A stretch of 64,000 nucleotides of DNA from Candidatus Zipacnadia bacterium. Lineage in GTDB: Bacteria > Armatimonadota > Zipacnadia > Zipacnadales > UBA5352. This document shows, one piece after another, positions 45,587 to 57,588 of the stretch. Both the position numbers and the translations under genes were made by a program. Position 1 is the stretch's first letter; every line of letters begins with the position of its first letter. The notes beneath the pieces were generated by a model, which did not search any database, had not been told where the DNA came from, and saw only the letters and a list, made by a program, of their open reading frames with translations. Location of the stretch: contig JALGSU010000021.1 of assembly GCA_029821735.1 (NCBI GenBank), positions 62,001 through 126,000 on the forward strand, read 5' to 3'.

Positions 45587-46253
45587 CTACGCGTGACTCC
45601 TTAAAGGGACGCTTCGTGGGAGGAACGGGGCCGGATTCATCCGAGCCCGGTAGGGTAACCGTTGACACGAAAGTGGCATGGGCAAGGAGAAGGACGCATC
45701 GGGATCGATCAACAGCCGCAAGGTCCTCCGCTAGTGCATGTGAACTGCGTTTGCTGGTCCATCTAACGCTTCGTCAGGCACGGGCCGGGAACTGTCCGCC
45801 GCGCCACGTATGCCCCGCAACCGACTGGAGAAATGCTTCTGAACTGGGGTTTTGGGCCCCCAGAAACAGGCCCTCAAAAGGCTTGGAATTCGCTGCTTTT
45901 CTAACAGCCAAATTATACCAGAATCGGGCTCTACGGTCAAGCCGCCGTCGGGCCCTGAACGGGCTCTACGGGAGGGCGTCCGGAGCCCCATAAAAGTGGT
46001 TGGTCTGGTCAACTTAAGCCGTCTGTACCTGCACAAAGCTAACACTATCGCAGGTGCGTGGCAATGGCCCATTAGAGCGTGCGCGGCAGCTCAATCGGGG
46101 GCCCGATCGGTCTCCCATGAGTGTGCGGATGTCACGGGCGCGGAGCAGGCGGAAGGATTCTCGGGACGGGTGCGGAAACACCGGGCGTAAGTGGGTGGCG
46201 GTGGCCTGGCGATGGGTGCTTTCAACAGAGCAACTAAGGAGAGGACAGGCACA
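45587..46253. other. Long divergent intergenic region between gyrB and an oxidoreductase gene
   Basis: This 667-base gap holds no convincing gene. It includes the gyrB promoter at 45912-45940 and the gyrB leader of about 325 bases, which carries a small hairpin (ctgggg/ccccag at 45844-45863). Translated frames across it (for example 45616-45993) have no family features and no ribosome site. Confidence 0.6.
45912..45940 (-). promoter_or_regulatory. gyrB-gyrA promoter
   Basis: On the minus strand, -35 TTGACC (45940-45935) and a perfect -10 TATAAT (45917-45912) are spaced by exactly 17 bases. The start would be about 45905, leaving a leader of some 320 bases. Confidence 0.9.
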
Positions 46254-47258
46254 ATGGCAGACGCGATCAGGATAGGCGCAATTGGCGCGGGCGGTAATGC
46301 CCGAGGACACATGGGACGCATGCAGGGCATGGACGGAGTCGAGCTGGTCGGAATCGTGGACCCGAGTGCTGACGCTCTCGCAGCCGCGGCCGAGAGCGTG
46401 CCCGGTGCAGACGCCCTCCCAACCTTTGCCGATCACAAGCAGTTGCTGGCTGAGGTCGAGATGGACGCGGTCATGATCTCCACCCCGCACACCTTGCACT
46501 TCGAGCAGATCATGGACTCGCTGGACAAGGGCCTGCACGTGCTGGCGGAAAAGCCGATGGTATGCACCACCGACCACGCCCAGCAGGTCATTGACAAATA
46601 CCAGGAGCAGGGCGTTGTGATGCTGGTCTCGTATCAGCGGCACACAACGGCGGCTTTCCGCTACTGCAAGGAGCGCATCGACTCCGGTGATCTGGGCGAG
46701 GTGCTCTTCGTCAACTCGCTGCAGTCGCAGGCGTGGTTCACCAGTCAGGTTGGCGGCGGCACATGGCGCTCGAAGATGAAATGGTCCGGCGGCGGACAGC
46801 TCAACGACTCAGGCAGCCACCTGATCGACATCGTGCTGTGGATGACAAGTCTGCAGCCCGATGAGGTCTTCGCCTACCAGGACAACATGGGTTCTGAAGT
46901 CGATATCCTCAGCGCTATCAACGTGAAGTTTGACGGCGGCGCGCTGTGCAACTTCGCGATCGTGGGCCACCAATCGTGGGCTGGCATGTTTGAGGAGACC
47001 ACGATCTGGTGCAAGAACGGCCAGTTGGCCATCCGCGGCAATGACGTGTGGGAATGGGTGGGCGACGAGAAGGACCACCAGGTCGTGACCGGTGACGACC
47101 TCGGCTGCACCTGGCCTCCCGACGAGAACTTCATCGGCGCGATCCGCGGCGAGCAGGAAGTGCAGTCGCGGCCGGAGGATGCGCTCAAGGTTATCCAGCT
47201 CTCCGAAGCGGCATGGGCTTCCGCTGACAGTGGAAACCCGGAAAAGGTCAATCGGTAG
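46254..47258 (+). CDS. Gfo/Idh/MocA family oxidoreductase
   Basis: The protein (about 334 residues) has an N-terminal Rossmann motif (IGAIGAGGNARGH), the conserved LAEKPMV with its catalytic Lys in the EKP segment, and DSGSHLIDIVLW in the C-terminal half, with its His conserved. Such enzymes oxidise or reduce sugars, inositol or related polyols with NAD(P). aaggag is about 11 bases before the ATG at 46254. The precise substrate is not evident. It is followed within 8 bases by a small membrane gene. Confidence 0.85.
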   Translation: MADAIRIGAIGAGGNARGHMGRMQGMDGVELVGIVDPSADALAAAAESVPGADALPTFADHKQLLAEVEMDAVMISTPHTLHFEQIMDSLDKGLHVLAEKPMVCTTDHAQQVIDKYQEQGVVMLVSYQRHTTAAFRYCKERIDSGDLGEVLFVNSLQSQAWFTSQVGGGTWRSKMKWSGGGQLNDSGSHLIDIVLWMTSLQPDEVFAYQDNMGSEVDILSAINVKFDGGALCNFAIVGHQSWAGMFEETTIWCKNGQLAIRGNDVWEWVGDEKDHQVVTGDDLGCTWPPDENFIGAIRGEQEVQSRPEDALKVIQLSEAAWASADSGNPEKVNR

Positions 47259-47266
47259 TAGTTGAC

Positions 47267-47695
47267 GTGACCGAACCGGAAGACCGACAGGATGAGTTCA
47301 CTGCGCAGGCAGTCCGGGACGAACGCCCGGGCTGCCTGCTCGGTTCTGTCCTCGGAGTGATCGCTCGGCTTGTGCTGATCGTGCCGCCAGTGATCATGGG
47401 CGCACAGGCAGGGATCTGGGCGGTGGCGGAGTTGTCGACGGCGGGCTCGGGGGCGCACGCGCTGGCAGCTACCGGGGCGTGCGCAGGAGCGGCGCTGGGT
47501 CTGGCGCTGATCCTACGAGGGGCGCGACGTGAGGGAGGCCGATCGGTCCGGGCGGACGTCGCGTTGTGCATGCTGTCGCTGGTCTTCCTGGCGCGTGTCG
47601 CGATGGCCTACATCGCCCCGATAGAGTTTGCGGACATCGCAGCGGCCTATCTGGCGGCGCTTGCGGGAGCGCTGATCGTGTGGCTGATAGGCTAG
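47267..47695 (+). CDS. Small membrane protein, unknown
   Basis: The 142-residue protein opens with a charged N-terminus (residues 1-24) and contains four hydrophobic stretches near residues 25-50, 57-82, 92-112 and 118-141. No family is recognised. The start is a GTG 8 bases after the oxidoreductase stop, so they are likely cotranscribed. The ribosome site is weak. Confidence 0.5.
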   Translation: MTEPEDRQDEFTAQAVRDERPGCLLGSVLGVIARLVLIVPPVIMGAQAGIWAVAELSTAGSGAHALAATGACAGAALGLALILRGARREGGRSVRADVALCMLSLVFLARVAMAYIAPIEFADIAAAYLAALAGALIVWLIG

Positions 47696-47759
47696 CGAGC
47701 GGCGGACCTGAGATGAATCCTGCCCCAGAACGTGCGCACAAGGGGTCAGGAGGGCAAAC

Positions 47760-47789
47760 TTGACTTCAGGCAGGGGCTTAACATATAAT
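47760..47789 (+). promoter_or_regulatory. Promoter of the histidine kinase gene
   Basis: -35 TTGACT (47760-47765) and perfect -10 TATAAT (47784-47789) are 18 bases apart. The leader runs about 215 bases to the kinase start. Between 47696 and 48010 I see no gene. Confidence 0.85.
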
Positions 47790-48010
47790 TGCCGGTGGTT
47801 GGCGTTCGCAGTATGGCCGGGCGATTGGCTGTGCGGACGTCGGCGGACAGGCGTTAACCATGCTGCAGTTGCGGATGGCGCGGTGGCTGCATGGGAGCGC
47901 GTCTGCGCATGCGTCTGTCCCGGCGCCACACGTGAGCGAGTACACTACTCTACTTTCTCGTGCTTCATCGGCAGGCCTTTGCTTGCCCGAGGCCGCCGGC
48001 GAAGGAGCGG

Positions 48011-49756
48011 GTGAGTGATAGCGTGTCAGACAATGGTCTGCCCCCCCGGGGCAGCGACAACGAGGACGCGCCGGAGTCGCCACAAGGGCTCCGAAACGAG
48101 CTCGACCGCTACCGACTGGTAGTCGAGGAACTGAACAGGCGCATCAGGGGCCTGGAGCAGGACCTCGACACCGCGGCCACAATGGCCGAGGTGCCAGCGG
48201 TTGTGATAACACGCCCCGAGTTGCGCGACACCCTCTTGCGCCTGGTCAACAAGGTCGCCATGATCGTACAGACCGAAAAGGTCATGATCATGCTGCACCA
48301 GCCTGATACAGGCACCCTCACCGTTCTGTCCCCTGCGCTCGGCGTCACCGAAGAACAGGCAGCTCAGATCTCCATGTCGGTCGACGACGGCGTGACAGGT
48401 CACGTCTTCCGTACGCAGGATTCGGTCATCTACAACGACGCGCTCAACGACCCTCGGACGCGCAAAGACTTCGTCTCCCTGCTGCACGTGCGCAATGGCA
48501 TCTGCGTGCCTCTGGTGCTCAAGCAAAGGGACGCGGAGGAGCGCCTGCTTGACGAGCGTGTCATCGGTGTCATGCACGTCTTCAACAAGCGCTTCAACGC
48601 CGAACTCGGGCCCGAGGACATGCGGCTTGTGGAGATGCTGGCCGAACAGGCAGCAGCGGTTATCTCCAACGCCCAGATATATATCCAGCTCACCGAAGAG
48701 AAGGAAGAGCTGGAGGACGCCTTCGAGAGCATCATGGTGGGCGTCATCGTGGTAAACACCCAGGGCGACCTGCGCCTGATGAACCCGTCGGCCGCCGAGA
48801 TGCTGGGCCTCGCAGGCAACGATGTTATCGGCGAGCCGATGGCAGAGGTAGTGCCCGCCGGCGATGTGTACGATCTGCTGGAGGCCGCCATTCAGAGCAA
48901 TGAGGACCGCAGCCTGGAGATCGAGCTCGGGGACGAGGACCCCCACACATACCAGGCACAGGCGAGTCTCATTGCGCGCGATGACGGCAGCATTGACGCG
49001 GCAGTCGCGATCTTCAACGATATCACCGACATCCGGCGCGTCGAGCGCATGAAGACGGCGTTCGTCTCGACTGTCTCACACGAGTTGCGCACCCCGCTCA
49101 CGTCGATCAAGGGCTTCATCTCGACGCTGCTTGAGGACGACGAGGGCATGTACGATGAGGAGACGCGGCGGGAGTTCCTCGTGATTATCAACGAGGAGTG
49201 CGATCGCTTGACCCGTCTGATATCCGACCTGCTCAACATCTCGCGCATCGAGTCCGGCCACGGGTTGGACCTGCAGCTTGCCGATGTCGACGTGCGGGCA
49301 CTCATCAGCCGCGTGGCCGCTAACCAGCAGGCATACACCAAGAAGCACAAAATCATCACGCAGTTCGAGGAAGGCATTACCACGATCCGCGTGGATCACG
49401 ATAAGCTCGTGCAGGTCCTCGACAACTTGGTCGGCAATGCAGTGAAATACTCGCCCAACGGTGGCACCGTGACCATCGCGGTGGCTGACGAAGGCGCGTC
49501 CGTCCGCATCGACGTCACCGACGAGGGCCTCGGAATCCCCGAGCGGCACCGTGACCAGATCTTCCAGCGCTTCCACCAGGTCGACGATGATGTGGACCAC
49601 AAGTCCATCAGTGGCACGGGCATTGGCCTGTACCTCGTCCAACACCTTGCTGAGGCGCACGGCGGGCAAGTCCGGCTGAGCAGGACTGAGGTGGGCGAGG
49701 GCTCCACCTTCAGCCTCTATCTGCCGAAAGAGCCCGAGAGTGCGCTGGAGGGTTAA
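48011..49756 (+). CDS. Orphan sensor histidine kinase (GAF-PAS-HisKA-HATPase)
   Basis: The cytosolic kinase (about 581 residues, no TM) opens with a coiled coil, then a GAF domain (about 65-220, with VDDGVTGHVF), a PAS domain (about 230-345, with NPSAAEMLGL), HisKA with phospho-acceptor His357 (VSHELRTPLTSIKG), and HATPase_c with N-box NLVGNAVKYS, G1 DEGLGIP and G2 GTGIGLYLV. It should sense an intracellular signal through GAF/PAS and phosphorylate a response regulator; none is adjacent. The start is uncertain: GTG 48011 (aaggag only 3 bases upstream) or GTG 48023. Confidence 0.9.
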   Translation: MSDSVSDNGLPPRGSDNEDAPESPQGLRNELDRYRLVVEELNRRIRGLEQDLDTAATMAEVPAVVITRPELRDTLLRLVNKVAMIVQTEKVMIMLHQPDTGTLTVLSPALGVTEEQAAQISMSVDDGVTGHVFRTQDSVIYNDALNDPRTRKDFVSLLHVRNGICVPLVLKQRDAEERLLDERVIGVMHVFNKRFNAELGPEDMRLVEMLAEQAAAVISNAQIYIQLTEEKEELEDAFESIMVGVIVVNTQGDLRLMNPSAAEMLGLAGNDVIGEPMAEVVPAGDVYDLLEAAIQSNEDRSLEIELGDEDPHTYQAQASLIARDDGSIDAAVAIFNDITDIRRVERMKTAFVSTVSHELRTPLTSIKGFISTLLEDDEGMYDEETRREFLVIINEECDRLTRLISDLLNISRIESGHGLDLQLADVDVRALISRVAANQQAYTKKHKIITQFEEGITTIRVDHDKLVQVLDNLVGNAVKYSPNGGTVTIAVADEGASVRIDVTDEGLGIPERHRDQIFQRFHQVDDDVDHKSISGTGIGLYLVQHLAEAHGGQVRLSRTEVGEGSTFSLYLPKEPESALEG

Positions 49757-49812
49757 GACGCGACTGACGTGGCGGCAAGGCTTGCAGCTGCCAGCTATGA
49801 CTCTGACCCGGG

Positions 49813-49836
49813 GCCTCCCAACAAGCGGGAGGCATT
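49813..49836 (+). terminator. Terminator-like hairpin after the kinase gene
   Basis: A 7-bp stem, gcctccc/gggaggc, with a 7-base loop is followed by att. It separates the kinase from rpiB. Confidence 0.5.
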
Positions 49837-49869
49837 ATGCTTGATGGTACTGTGAGGGTGAGAGCGCAG

Positions 49870-50313
49870 ATGACTATCGCGGTGGGCAACGATCACGCCG
49901 GCGTGGACTTGAAGCTCGCGATGCTCGAACACCTGGCCGAGCTTGGCGTTGAGGCCGAGGACTTCGGAACCGGTGAGCGCACCTCCTGTGACTACCCCGA
50001 TTTCGCCGAGAAGGTCGCCCGTTCGGTGGCTGACGGCACCCACGATATTGGCCTGCTCATCTGTGGCACGGGCCTGGGCATGTCGATGGCCGCTAACAAG
50101 GTCAATGGCGTGCGGGCAGCGTTGTGCTGCTTCGAGTACTGCGCCCGCATGGCCCGGGAACACAACGGGGCCAACGTCCTGTGCATAGGCGCGCGCGTGA
50201 CTGGCCCGGACGTGGCTGCGGCGATCGTGACCGCCTTCGTGCAAACACCGGTGAACGATGAGGAACGGCACGCCCGCAGGCGCGACAAGATCATGGCCCT
50301 GCAGGGAGACTGA
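49870..50313 (+). CDS. rpiB: Ribose-5-phosphate isomerase B
   Basis: The 147-residue enzyme interconverts ribose 5-phosphate and ribulose 5-phosphate in the pentose phosphate pathway. It has the family motifs [11 protein letters not shown] at the N-terminus, [15 protein letters not shown] with the active-site Cys, and NVLCIGARV. Length matches the family (about 145-150). The ATG at 49870 is used because the longer frame adds residues ahead of the conserved start. It leads a closely packed run with a deaminase and envelope genes (next start 11 bases downstream). Confidence 0.93.
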   Translation: MTIAVGNDHAGVDLKLAMLEHLAELGVEAEDFGTGERTSCDYPDFAEKVARSVADGTHDIGLLICGTGLGMSMAANKVNGVRAALCCFEYCARMAREHNGANVLCIGARVTGPDVAAAIVTAFVQTPVNDEERHARRRDKIMALQGD

Positions 50314-50324
50314 GCGAGAGCGCC

Positions 50325-50834
50325 ATGCCCGAGACTGAGCGCCAGCAACTGGACCGGCGGCCCACATGGGACGAGTATTTCATGGAGATATGCCATGTGG
50401 TAGCCAGGCGCTCCACCTGTCTGCGACGGCAGGTGGGTGCGGTGCTGGTTTCGGATCGGCGTATCCTGGCCACGGGCTACAACGGCGCGCCGAAGGGGCT
50501 GCCGCACTGCGCGGAGTTGGGCGGCTGCTATCGCGAGAAGATGCAAGTGCCCTCGGGAGAGCGCCAGGAGCTTTGCCGAGCGCTGCATGCTGAGCAGAAC
50601 GCGATCATTCAGGCCGCGGTCCACGGTGTCAAGCTTGAGAATGTGACGCTCTACTGCACGACGCAGCCCTGCGTGACGTGCGCGAAGATGCTCATCAACG
50701 CCGATGTGCGCCGGATCGTCTATGAGAACCCGTATCCCGATGAACTGAGTCGCCAGATGCTCGAAGAGGCTGGCGTAGAGTTGGTGCACTGGCAGAACGA
50801 TCGCGACCCCGGCGCCGATGGAGACGACTCGTGA
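50325..50834 (+). CDS. dCMP deaminase-type cytidine/deoxycytidylate deaminase (ComEB-like)
   Basis: The 169-residue deaminase has the zinc site motifs HAEQNAI (His and catalytic Glu) and [10 protein letters not shown] (two Cys), and an N-terminal [19 protein letters not shown] of the dCMP-deaminase/ComEB group. It converts dCMP to dUMP for dTMP synthesis. Gene order rpiB-comEB-tagO-wecB recalls that seen in other bacteria. Its stop overlaps the next GTG (GTGA). Confidence 0.9.
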   Translation: MPETERQQLDRRPTWDEYFMEICHVVARRSTCLRRQVGAVLVSDRRILATGYNGAPKGLPHCAELGGCYREKMQVPSGERQELCRALHAEQNAIIQAAVHGVKLENVTLYCTTQPCVTCAKMLINADVRRIVYENPYPDELSRQMLEEAGVELVHWQNDRDPGADGDDS

Positions 50835-51769
50835 ACCCCGGTGCACCGTTCGCAATCGCCCTGGTGCTCGCCCTGATCTTCACGCCGCTCTGGCGGCGAT
50901 TGGCGCCGGCCTGTGGGGCCATCGATTGTCCGGTCGGCCGCAGTTCGCACAAGGAACCCACGCCCACCTGCGGGGGCTTTGGCATCTATCTGGCGTTTTG
51001 GGTGACGACGCTGCTACTCGCGTCGCCCCTCCCCAGATTCATGATCGGAATGCTGATAGGGTCGGCGATTCTGGCCTTGGTGTGCTTCATCGATGACACG
51101 CGCGGGTTGCATCCCGCTCCACGCTTCGCGGTGCAGGGCGCAGTGGCGACGCTGGCGTACGTGATGGGCGTGCAGGTCGTGCAGATCACCAATCCGCTCG
51201 CCGGCCTCGTCGGTCCCCATTACATCTTCATGGGCTGGCTGTCGGCGCCGGTCACCATTCTCTGGATTGTCTTCATCATCAACGCGGTGAACTGGCTGGA
51301 CGGCTTGGACGGGCTTGCCGCTGGCGTTAGCGGCATCGCCGCGATCACGCTGGCGACAGTGGCGGCAGTCGGCGGCCAGGTGGTTATCGCCATTGCAGCC
51401 GCAGCGCTTGCCGGCGGCGCTCTCGGTTTCCTTCGCTACAACTTCAGCCCAGCCCGGATCTTCATGGGCGACGTGGGCGCGATGTTCCTTGGGTACACCC
51501 TTGCCTGCCTGTCGATCGTGGGGGCTGTGAAAGTTTCCATGGGACTGATGATTCTAGTCCCACTGCTGGTGCTGGGACTGCCTATCTATGATTCGACCTC
51601 GACCATACTCAAGCGTGCGATGGCCGGGCGGCCGATATACCGCCCCGACCGCACCCACCTGCACCACCGGCTGCTCGACAACGGGCTCAGCACGCGGGAG
51701 ACGGTACTGCTGATGTACGGTATCACGGGATTCCTTTGCGTGATAGCGCTGGGGGTATGGATACGATGA
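50831..51769 (+). CDS. Undecaprenyl-phosphate sugar-1-phosphate transferase (WecA/TagO-like)
   Basis: The protein (312 residues, about nine TM segments) belongs to the MraY/WecA family. It carries [15 protein letters not shown] (Asp pair), [16 protein letters not shown] (Asn and Asp pair) and [22 protein letters not shown], the family's His motif, follows. It transfers a sugar-1-phosphate, probably GlcNAc-1-phosphate, from UDP-sugar to undecaprenyl phosphate, starting an envelope glycan. The start is a GTG overlapping the deaminase stop. Its own stop overlaps the epimerase start (ATGA). Confidence 0.9.
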   Translation: MNPGAPFAIALVLALIFTPLWRRLAPACGAIDCPVGRSSHKEPTPTCGGFGIYLAFWVTTLLLASPLPRFMIGMLIGSAILALVCFIDDTRGLHPAPRFAVQGAVATLAYVMGVQVVQITNPLAGLVGPHYIFMGWLSAPVTILWIVFIINAVNWLDGLDGLAAGVSGIAAITLATVAAVGGQVVIAIAAAALAGGALGFLRYNFSPARIFMGDVGAMFLGYTLACLSIVGAVKVSMGLMILVPLLVLGLPIYDSTSTILKRAMAGRPIYRPDRTHLHHRLLDNGLSTRETVLLMYGITGFLCVIALGVWIR

Positions 51770-52935
51770 GCGCACGAAGTGTCGCAATTGTCCTGGGCAC
51801 TCGCCCTGAGGCCATCAAGCTGGCCCCGGTCTATGTTGAGATGCAGAAGCGGGAGCATCTCGACCCGATGCTGATCACCACCGGGCAGCACCGTGAAATG
51901 CTCGACCAGGTGCTGGATGTTTTCGGCCTGACGCCCGATCTGAGTTACGACATCATGCAGCACGGTCAGACGCTGGCCGGAGTGACCGCGCGCGCGATCA
52001 CGGTGCTCGATGAGGCCTTCGAGGAACATGCGCCAGAGATCGTGCTGGTGCAGGGAGATACGGCGACCACGTTCGTCGGAGCGCTGGCTGCATATTACCG
52101 CCAGATCGACGTCGGGCATGTGGAGGCGGGGCTGCGCAGCGGCGACAAGTACTCGCCCTTCCCTGAGGAGGTCTTCCGCCAACTGACGGGGGAGATCGCC
52201 GATCTGCACTTTGCGGCCACCGAGAAGTCACGCAAAAACTTGCTGGACGAGGGCGTTGACCCGGCAATCGTGTTCGTGACGGGCAATACCGTTATCGACG
52301 CCCTGCACACGACCCTCGACAAGCACCCGTCGCTGGCGGGGACAGCGTTCGAGTGGCTGGAGGAAACCAGCGGGCGTGTCATGCTGGTGACCGCGCACCG
52401 GCGTGAGAATCTGGGCGTGCCGTTCACGCGCATCTGCACCGCAATCGCCGACTTGGTGAAGCGTTTCGAGGACCTGACCGTGGTCTTCCCGATGCACCTG
52501 AACCCGAAGGTGCGCGGAGCGGCGACCGAGCTTCTCGGCGAGCTTGACCGCGTGCACCTGTGCGAGCCGGCTGACTATGTGACCTTCGTGCCGCTGATGG
52601 CTCGCGCGGACCTGATCATCACCGACTCGGGCGGCATCCAGGAGGAAGCGCCTGCACTCAACGTTCCGGTGCTGGTGGTGCGCGACACAACTGAGAGGCC
52701 CGAGGGCATAGACGCGGGCGTAGTAGAACTGGTCGGCACCGAGACGGCCGACATCTACAAGGGCGCCGAGGAGTTGCTGACGAACGTCTCGACGTATGCG
52801 CGTATGTCCGGCGGCGGCAGCCCCTACGGCGATGGTCGCGCTTCCGAGCGGATATGCGACGCACTTGAGTACGCGATGGGACTTCGTGATGAGCGCCCCG
52901 AGGACTTTGTCTACCAGCCGGGGAAGCAGGGGTAG
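51766..52935 (+). CDS. wecB: UDP-N-acetylglucosamine 2-epimerase (non-hydrolysing)
   Basis: The 389-residue epimerase makes UDP-ManNAc from UDP-GlcNAc. It opens with IVLGTRPEAIKLAPV. VQGDTATTF, HVEAGLRSGDKYSPFPEE (catalytic Asp and Glu region), HRRENLG and DSGGIQEEAP follow, all conserved in WecB/MnaA. Length is typical. The coupled overlap with the WecA-like gene suggests a joint role in a ManNAc- or GlcNAc-containing surface polymer. Confidence 0.95.
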   Translation: MSARSVAIVLGTRPEAIKLAPVYVEMQKREHLDPMLITTGQHREMLDQVLDVFGLTPDLSYDIMQHGQTLAGVTARAITVLDEAFEEHAPEIVLVQGDTATTFVGALAAYYRQIDVGHVEAGLRSGDKYSPFPEEVFRQLTGEIADLHFAATEKSRKNLLDEGVDPAIVFVTGNTVIDALHTTLDKHPSLAGTAFEWLEETSGRVMLVTAHRRENLGVPFTRICTAIADLVKRFEDLTVVFPMHLNPKVRGAATELLGELDRVHLCEPADYVTFVPLMARADLIITDSGGIQEEAPALNVPVLVVRDTTERPEGIDAGVVELVGTETADIYKGAEELLTNVSTYARMSGGGSPYGDGRASERICDALEYAMGLRDERPEDFVYQPGKQG

Positions 52936-52957
52936 ACCAGGGGGAGGTGTAGCAGCG

Positions 52958-54271
52958 ATGGCGTCTGACGAGCGACCAACCGAGCCGATAGAGCAATGGC
53001 CGAACCGCCGGATCATATTCCTGGCAGTCGTCGTAGGCTTCATCTTCTACGCGATTTTCAAACTCCCGCCGACCATCAACTACGTAGTTCTGCGGCTGCG
53101 AGACATCCTGACGATGCTCGTGCTTGCGGTCGCATTCGCGTACTTCCTGCTGCCGTCGGTCAAGCTTCTTGAGCGCATTCCGTGGCCTCTGCAGCACAAA
53201 GCCAAGCGGGACACGTGCACCATTCTGGCGATGCTGCTGGTGGCAGCGCTCTTCGTGCTTCTGGTGAGTCTCATAAGCCATCCGGTGAGTGAGGAACTCT
53301 CACGACTGGCCCGGTTGACCACCGAGTGGGCGAAGACCCTGCCCGGCGTGGCTCAGGACTGGATGGACCGCTACAGCGATCGCATGCCGATTGAGTGGCA
53401 GGCCTGGATCGACAAACAGTTCACCACCGACGGGGGCTTTGGCGCATCGCCTGATGGACAGGGCGGCCTTGGGGTGACTCTTCTCACTCAACTGAAAGAG
53501 TGGGTGGTTGCGCTGGGGGGCTGGTACGCGAACCTGCTCAAGAACGTGGTTCTCAGTGGCGCGCATCTTATCGCCCTGCTCGTGCTGCCAGTTTTCGCTT
53601 TCTACTTCATTACTGACGCGGAGAAGCTGCGCGCTGGCCTGCAAGGCCTGTTGCCCGCGGACGCCCATGACGCGTGCGCTCGAATGACCGCCGACGTGCA
53701 CCGAGTCTTGCAAGGATACGTGGGCACCCTCATCCTGATTTCGATCGGGACCGGGATCGCCACCGCTGTGACACTGTACCTGGCGGGAGTGCCGGTCTAC
53801 CTGACCTTCGGCATTATGGCCGGGGTGTCGAACCTGATCCCGGTGGTCGGTCCCGTCATTGCCGGCATTCTCATCTCCGCGATCACGTTGCTGCAGGTGA
53901 GCTGGCAGGCGATGCTGGTGGTGCTGGCCGTATATCTGCTCATCCAACTGGTGAGCGATCGACTGATAGCACCCAAGCTGATGAGCGAGAGTTCGAACCT
54001 GCACCCGATCGTGGTCATCATCGCGTTGTTGGCAGGGGCGGAGTTCTTCGGGGCAATCGGCTTGTTCGTCGCAGTCCCGGCGGTGGCGGCGGCGCGGGTG
54101 GCGTGGATGCACTACCGCCTGTGGGCCGCCGAGGACGAGGACATCGCCGAGCTCGAGGCCATGCTGGGGATCACCAGCGAAGCGGGAGCCGACGCGGGCC
54201 AGGCAGCGATTGTCGACGAAAGTCCCGTGACCGACGACGAGACAGAGGACGTGTCTGATGGGAATTGTTGA
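52958..54271 (+). CDS. AI-2E family transporter (PerM-like)
   Basis: The protein (437 residues, about eight TM segments) has the family layout: two N-terminal TM helices, a soluble region (residues 100-190), then TM helices with LPVFAFYFITDAEKLRAGL, GYVGTLILISIGTGIATA and GVSNLIPVVGPVIAGI. The name comes from AI-2 export in E. coli, yet most members act in ion or proton/sodium movement; no signal-synthase gene is near. The ATG at 52958 has gggagg about 11 bases upstream. The stop overlaps uppP by 14 bases. Confidence 0.85.
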   Translation: MASDERPTEPIEQWPNRRIIFLAVVVGFIFYAIFKLPPTINYVVLRLRDILTMLVLAVAFAYFLLPSVKLLERIPWPLQHKAKRDTCTILAMLLVAALFVLLVSLISHPVSEELSRLARLTTEWAKTLPGVAQDWMDRYSDRMPIEWQAWIDKQFTTDGGFGASPDGQGGLGVTLLTQLKEWVVALGGWYANLLKNVVLSGAHLIALLVLPVFAFYFITDAEKLRAGLQGLLPADAHDACARMTADVHRVLQGYVGTLILISIGTGIATAVTLYLAGVPVYLTFGIMAGVSNLIPVVGPVIAGILISAITLLQVSWQAMLVVLAVYLLIQLVSDRLIAPKLMSESSNLHPIVVIIALLAGAEFFGAIGLFVAVPAVAAARVAWMHYRLWAAEDEDIAELEAMLGITSEAGADAGQAAIVDESPVTDDETEDVSDGNC

Positions 54272-55094
54272 GGCAATCGGTCTGGCCATAGTGCAGGGCC
54301 TGACCGAGTTTCTGCCAGTGTCCAGTTCCGGGCACCTCGCGCTGGGACACTGGCTCTTCCAGGCGGGTAGCGCCGAGCACACGGAACTGCCCTTGTCCTA
54401 TGTGGTGATGGTGCACTTCGGCACGTTGCTTGCTGTGCTGGCTCACTACTGGCGGGATTTCGCGCGAATGCTGCGCGATATTGTTGGGGCAGGAAGTGAC
54501 GACGAGGGGAGGGCACCGGCGGGGTGGGGGCGAAGACTCGCACTCTTGCTTATCATTGCCACCGTTCCCGGTGCGGTGGGCGGACTGCTTCTCGAGGACA
54601 CGCTGGACAAACTCATTGACATCCCGTGGGTGGTTGGTGTAGCTTTACTGCTTACCGCCACGGCATTGCTGGTCTCCGAGCGCCGAGCTGCACAGAACCG
54701 GAGCGAGCGAGATACCACATTCGCGGACACGATCCTGGTGGGGCTGGCGCAGATGGCCGCGCTGGTTCCGGGCATATCGCGTTCAGGTAGTTGCATTGCT
54801 GCGGGGCTGGGCAGGGGTTTCGACCGTGAGTGGGCACCGCGCTTTGCCTTCCTTATGTCTGTTCCCGTCATTCTCGGGGGGACGGTCTTCAAGCTCGCCG
54901 ACATGCTCAGTGAGGGGAGCACTGAGGAGTTGGGGTTGTACGGGGTCTGTGCGTTGGTGTCGGCGGTGACGGGCTACTTGGCGATTCGCTGGGTGCTCAA
55001 CTGGGTTCGGAAGGGTAACCTCAGGTATTTCGCGGCCTACTGCTATGTGGTGGGTCTCGTTGCCATAGTCGTAAACACGAGCGGCCTGCTCTGA
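54258..55094 (+). CDS. uppP: Undecaprenyl-diphosphatase
   Basis: The 278-residue integral membrane enzyme dephosphorylates undecaprenyl diphosphate, recycling the lipid carrier used for peptidoglycan and by the WecA-like enzyme at 50831. Its two catalytic signatures are present: EFLPVSSSGHL (about residues 17-27) and PGISRSGSCIAAGL. Length fits BacA/UppP. It starts inside the preceding gene. Over-expression confers bacitracin tolerance in other bacteria. Confidence 0.95.
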   Translation: MGIVEAIGLAIVQGLTEFLPVSSSGHLALGHWLFQAGSAEHTELPLSYVVMVHFGTLLAVLAHYWRDFARMLRDIVGAGSDDEGRAPAGWGRRLALLLIIATVPGAVGGLLLEDTLDKLIDIPWVVGVALLLTATALLVSERRAAQNRSERDTTFADTILVGLAQMAALVPGISRSGSCIAAGLGRGFDREWAPRFAFLMSVPVILGGTVFKLADMLSEGSTEELGLYGVCALVSAVTGYLAIRWVLNWVRKGNLRYFAAYCYVVGLVAIVVNTSGLL

Positions 55095-55178
55095 TACGAT
55101 CATTATCATCAGAGATCGGGCGGGCGCAGAAATCGGGTCCACCGCGAAGGTGAGCCCCGAACGTAGGAGGAGTTTCAC

Positions 55179-57437
<2,259 letters not shown>

Positions 57438-57465
57438 GATACGCACCAAGTCCCGAGACACTAAA

Positions 57466-57497
57466 GAGGCGGCCCGGTCTTCCGGGCCGCCTCTTCC
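57466..57497 (+). terminator. Rho-independent terminator after hppA
   Basis: A 12-bp GC-rich stem (gaggcggcccgg/ccgggccgcctc, plus an A-T pair) with loop tctt is followed by ttcc. Confidence 0.85.
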
Positions 57498-57538
57498 GCT
57501 GTACAAAGCAGGCGCGACGATGCACACTGGCATACCAG

Positions 57539-57566
57539 AGAGCCCCCGTCGATTGGCGGGGGCTCT
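57539..57566. terminator. Second hairpin between converging genes
   Basis: agagccccc/gggggctct (9 bp) with a 10-base loop. It lies where the minus-strand gene at 57589 would end, but there is no clean T-run. Confidence 0.45.
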
Positions 57567-57588
57567 TGAGGTCCCGTGGCTCGCGGGG

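Noticed and set aside
45616..45993. A possible 125-residue gene upstream of gyrB
   Set aside because: No Shine-Dalgarno site or motifs are present, and the minus-strand promoter for gyrB runs through it.
52958..54271. Quorum-sensing exporter role for the AI-2E family protein
   Set aside because: The family name is historical; no signal-synthase or sensor gene accompanies it here.
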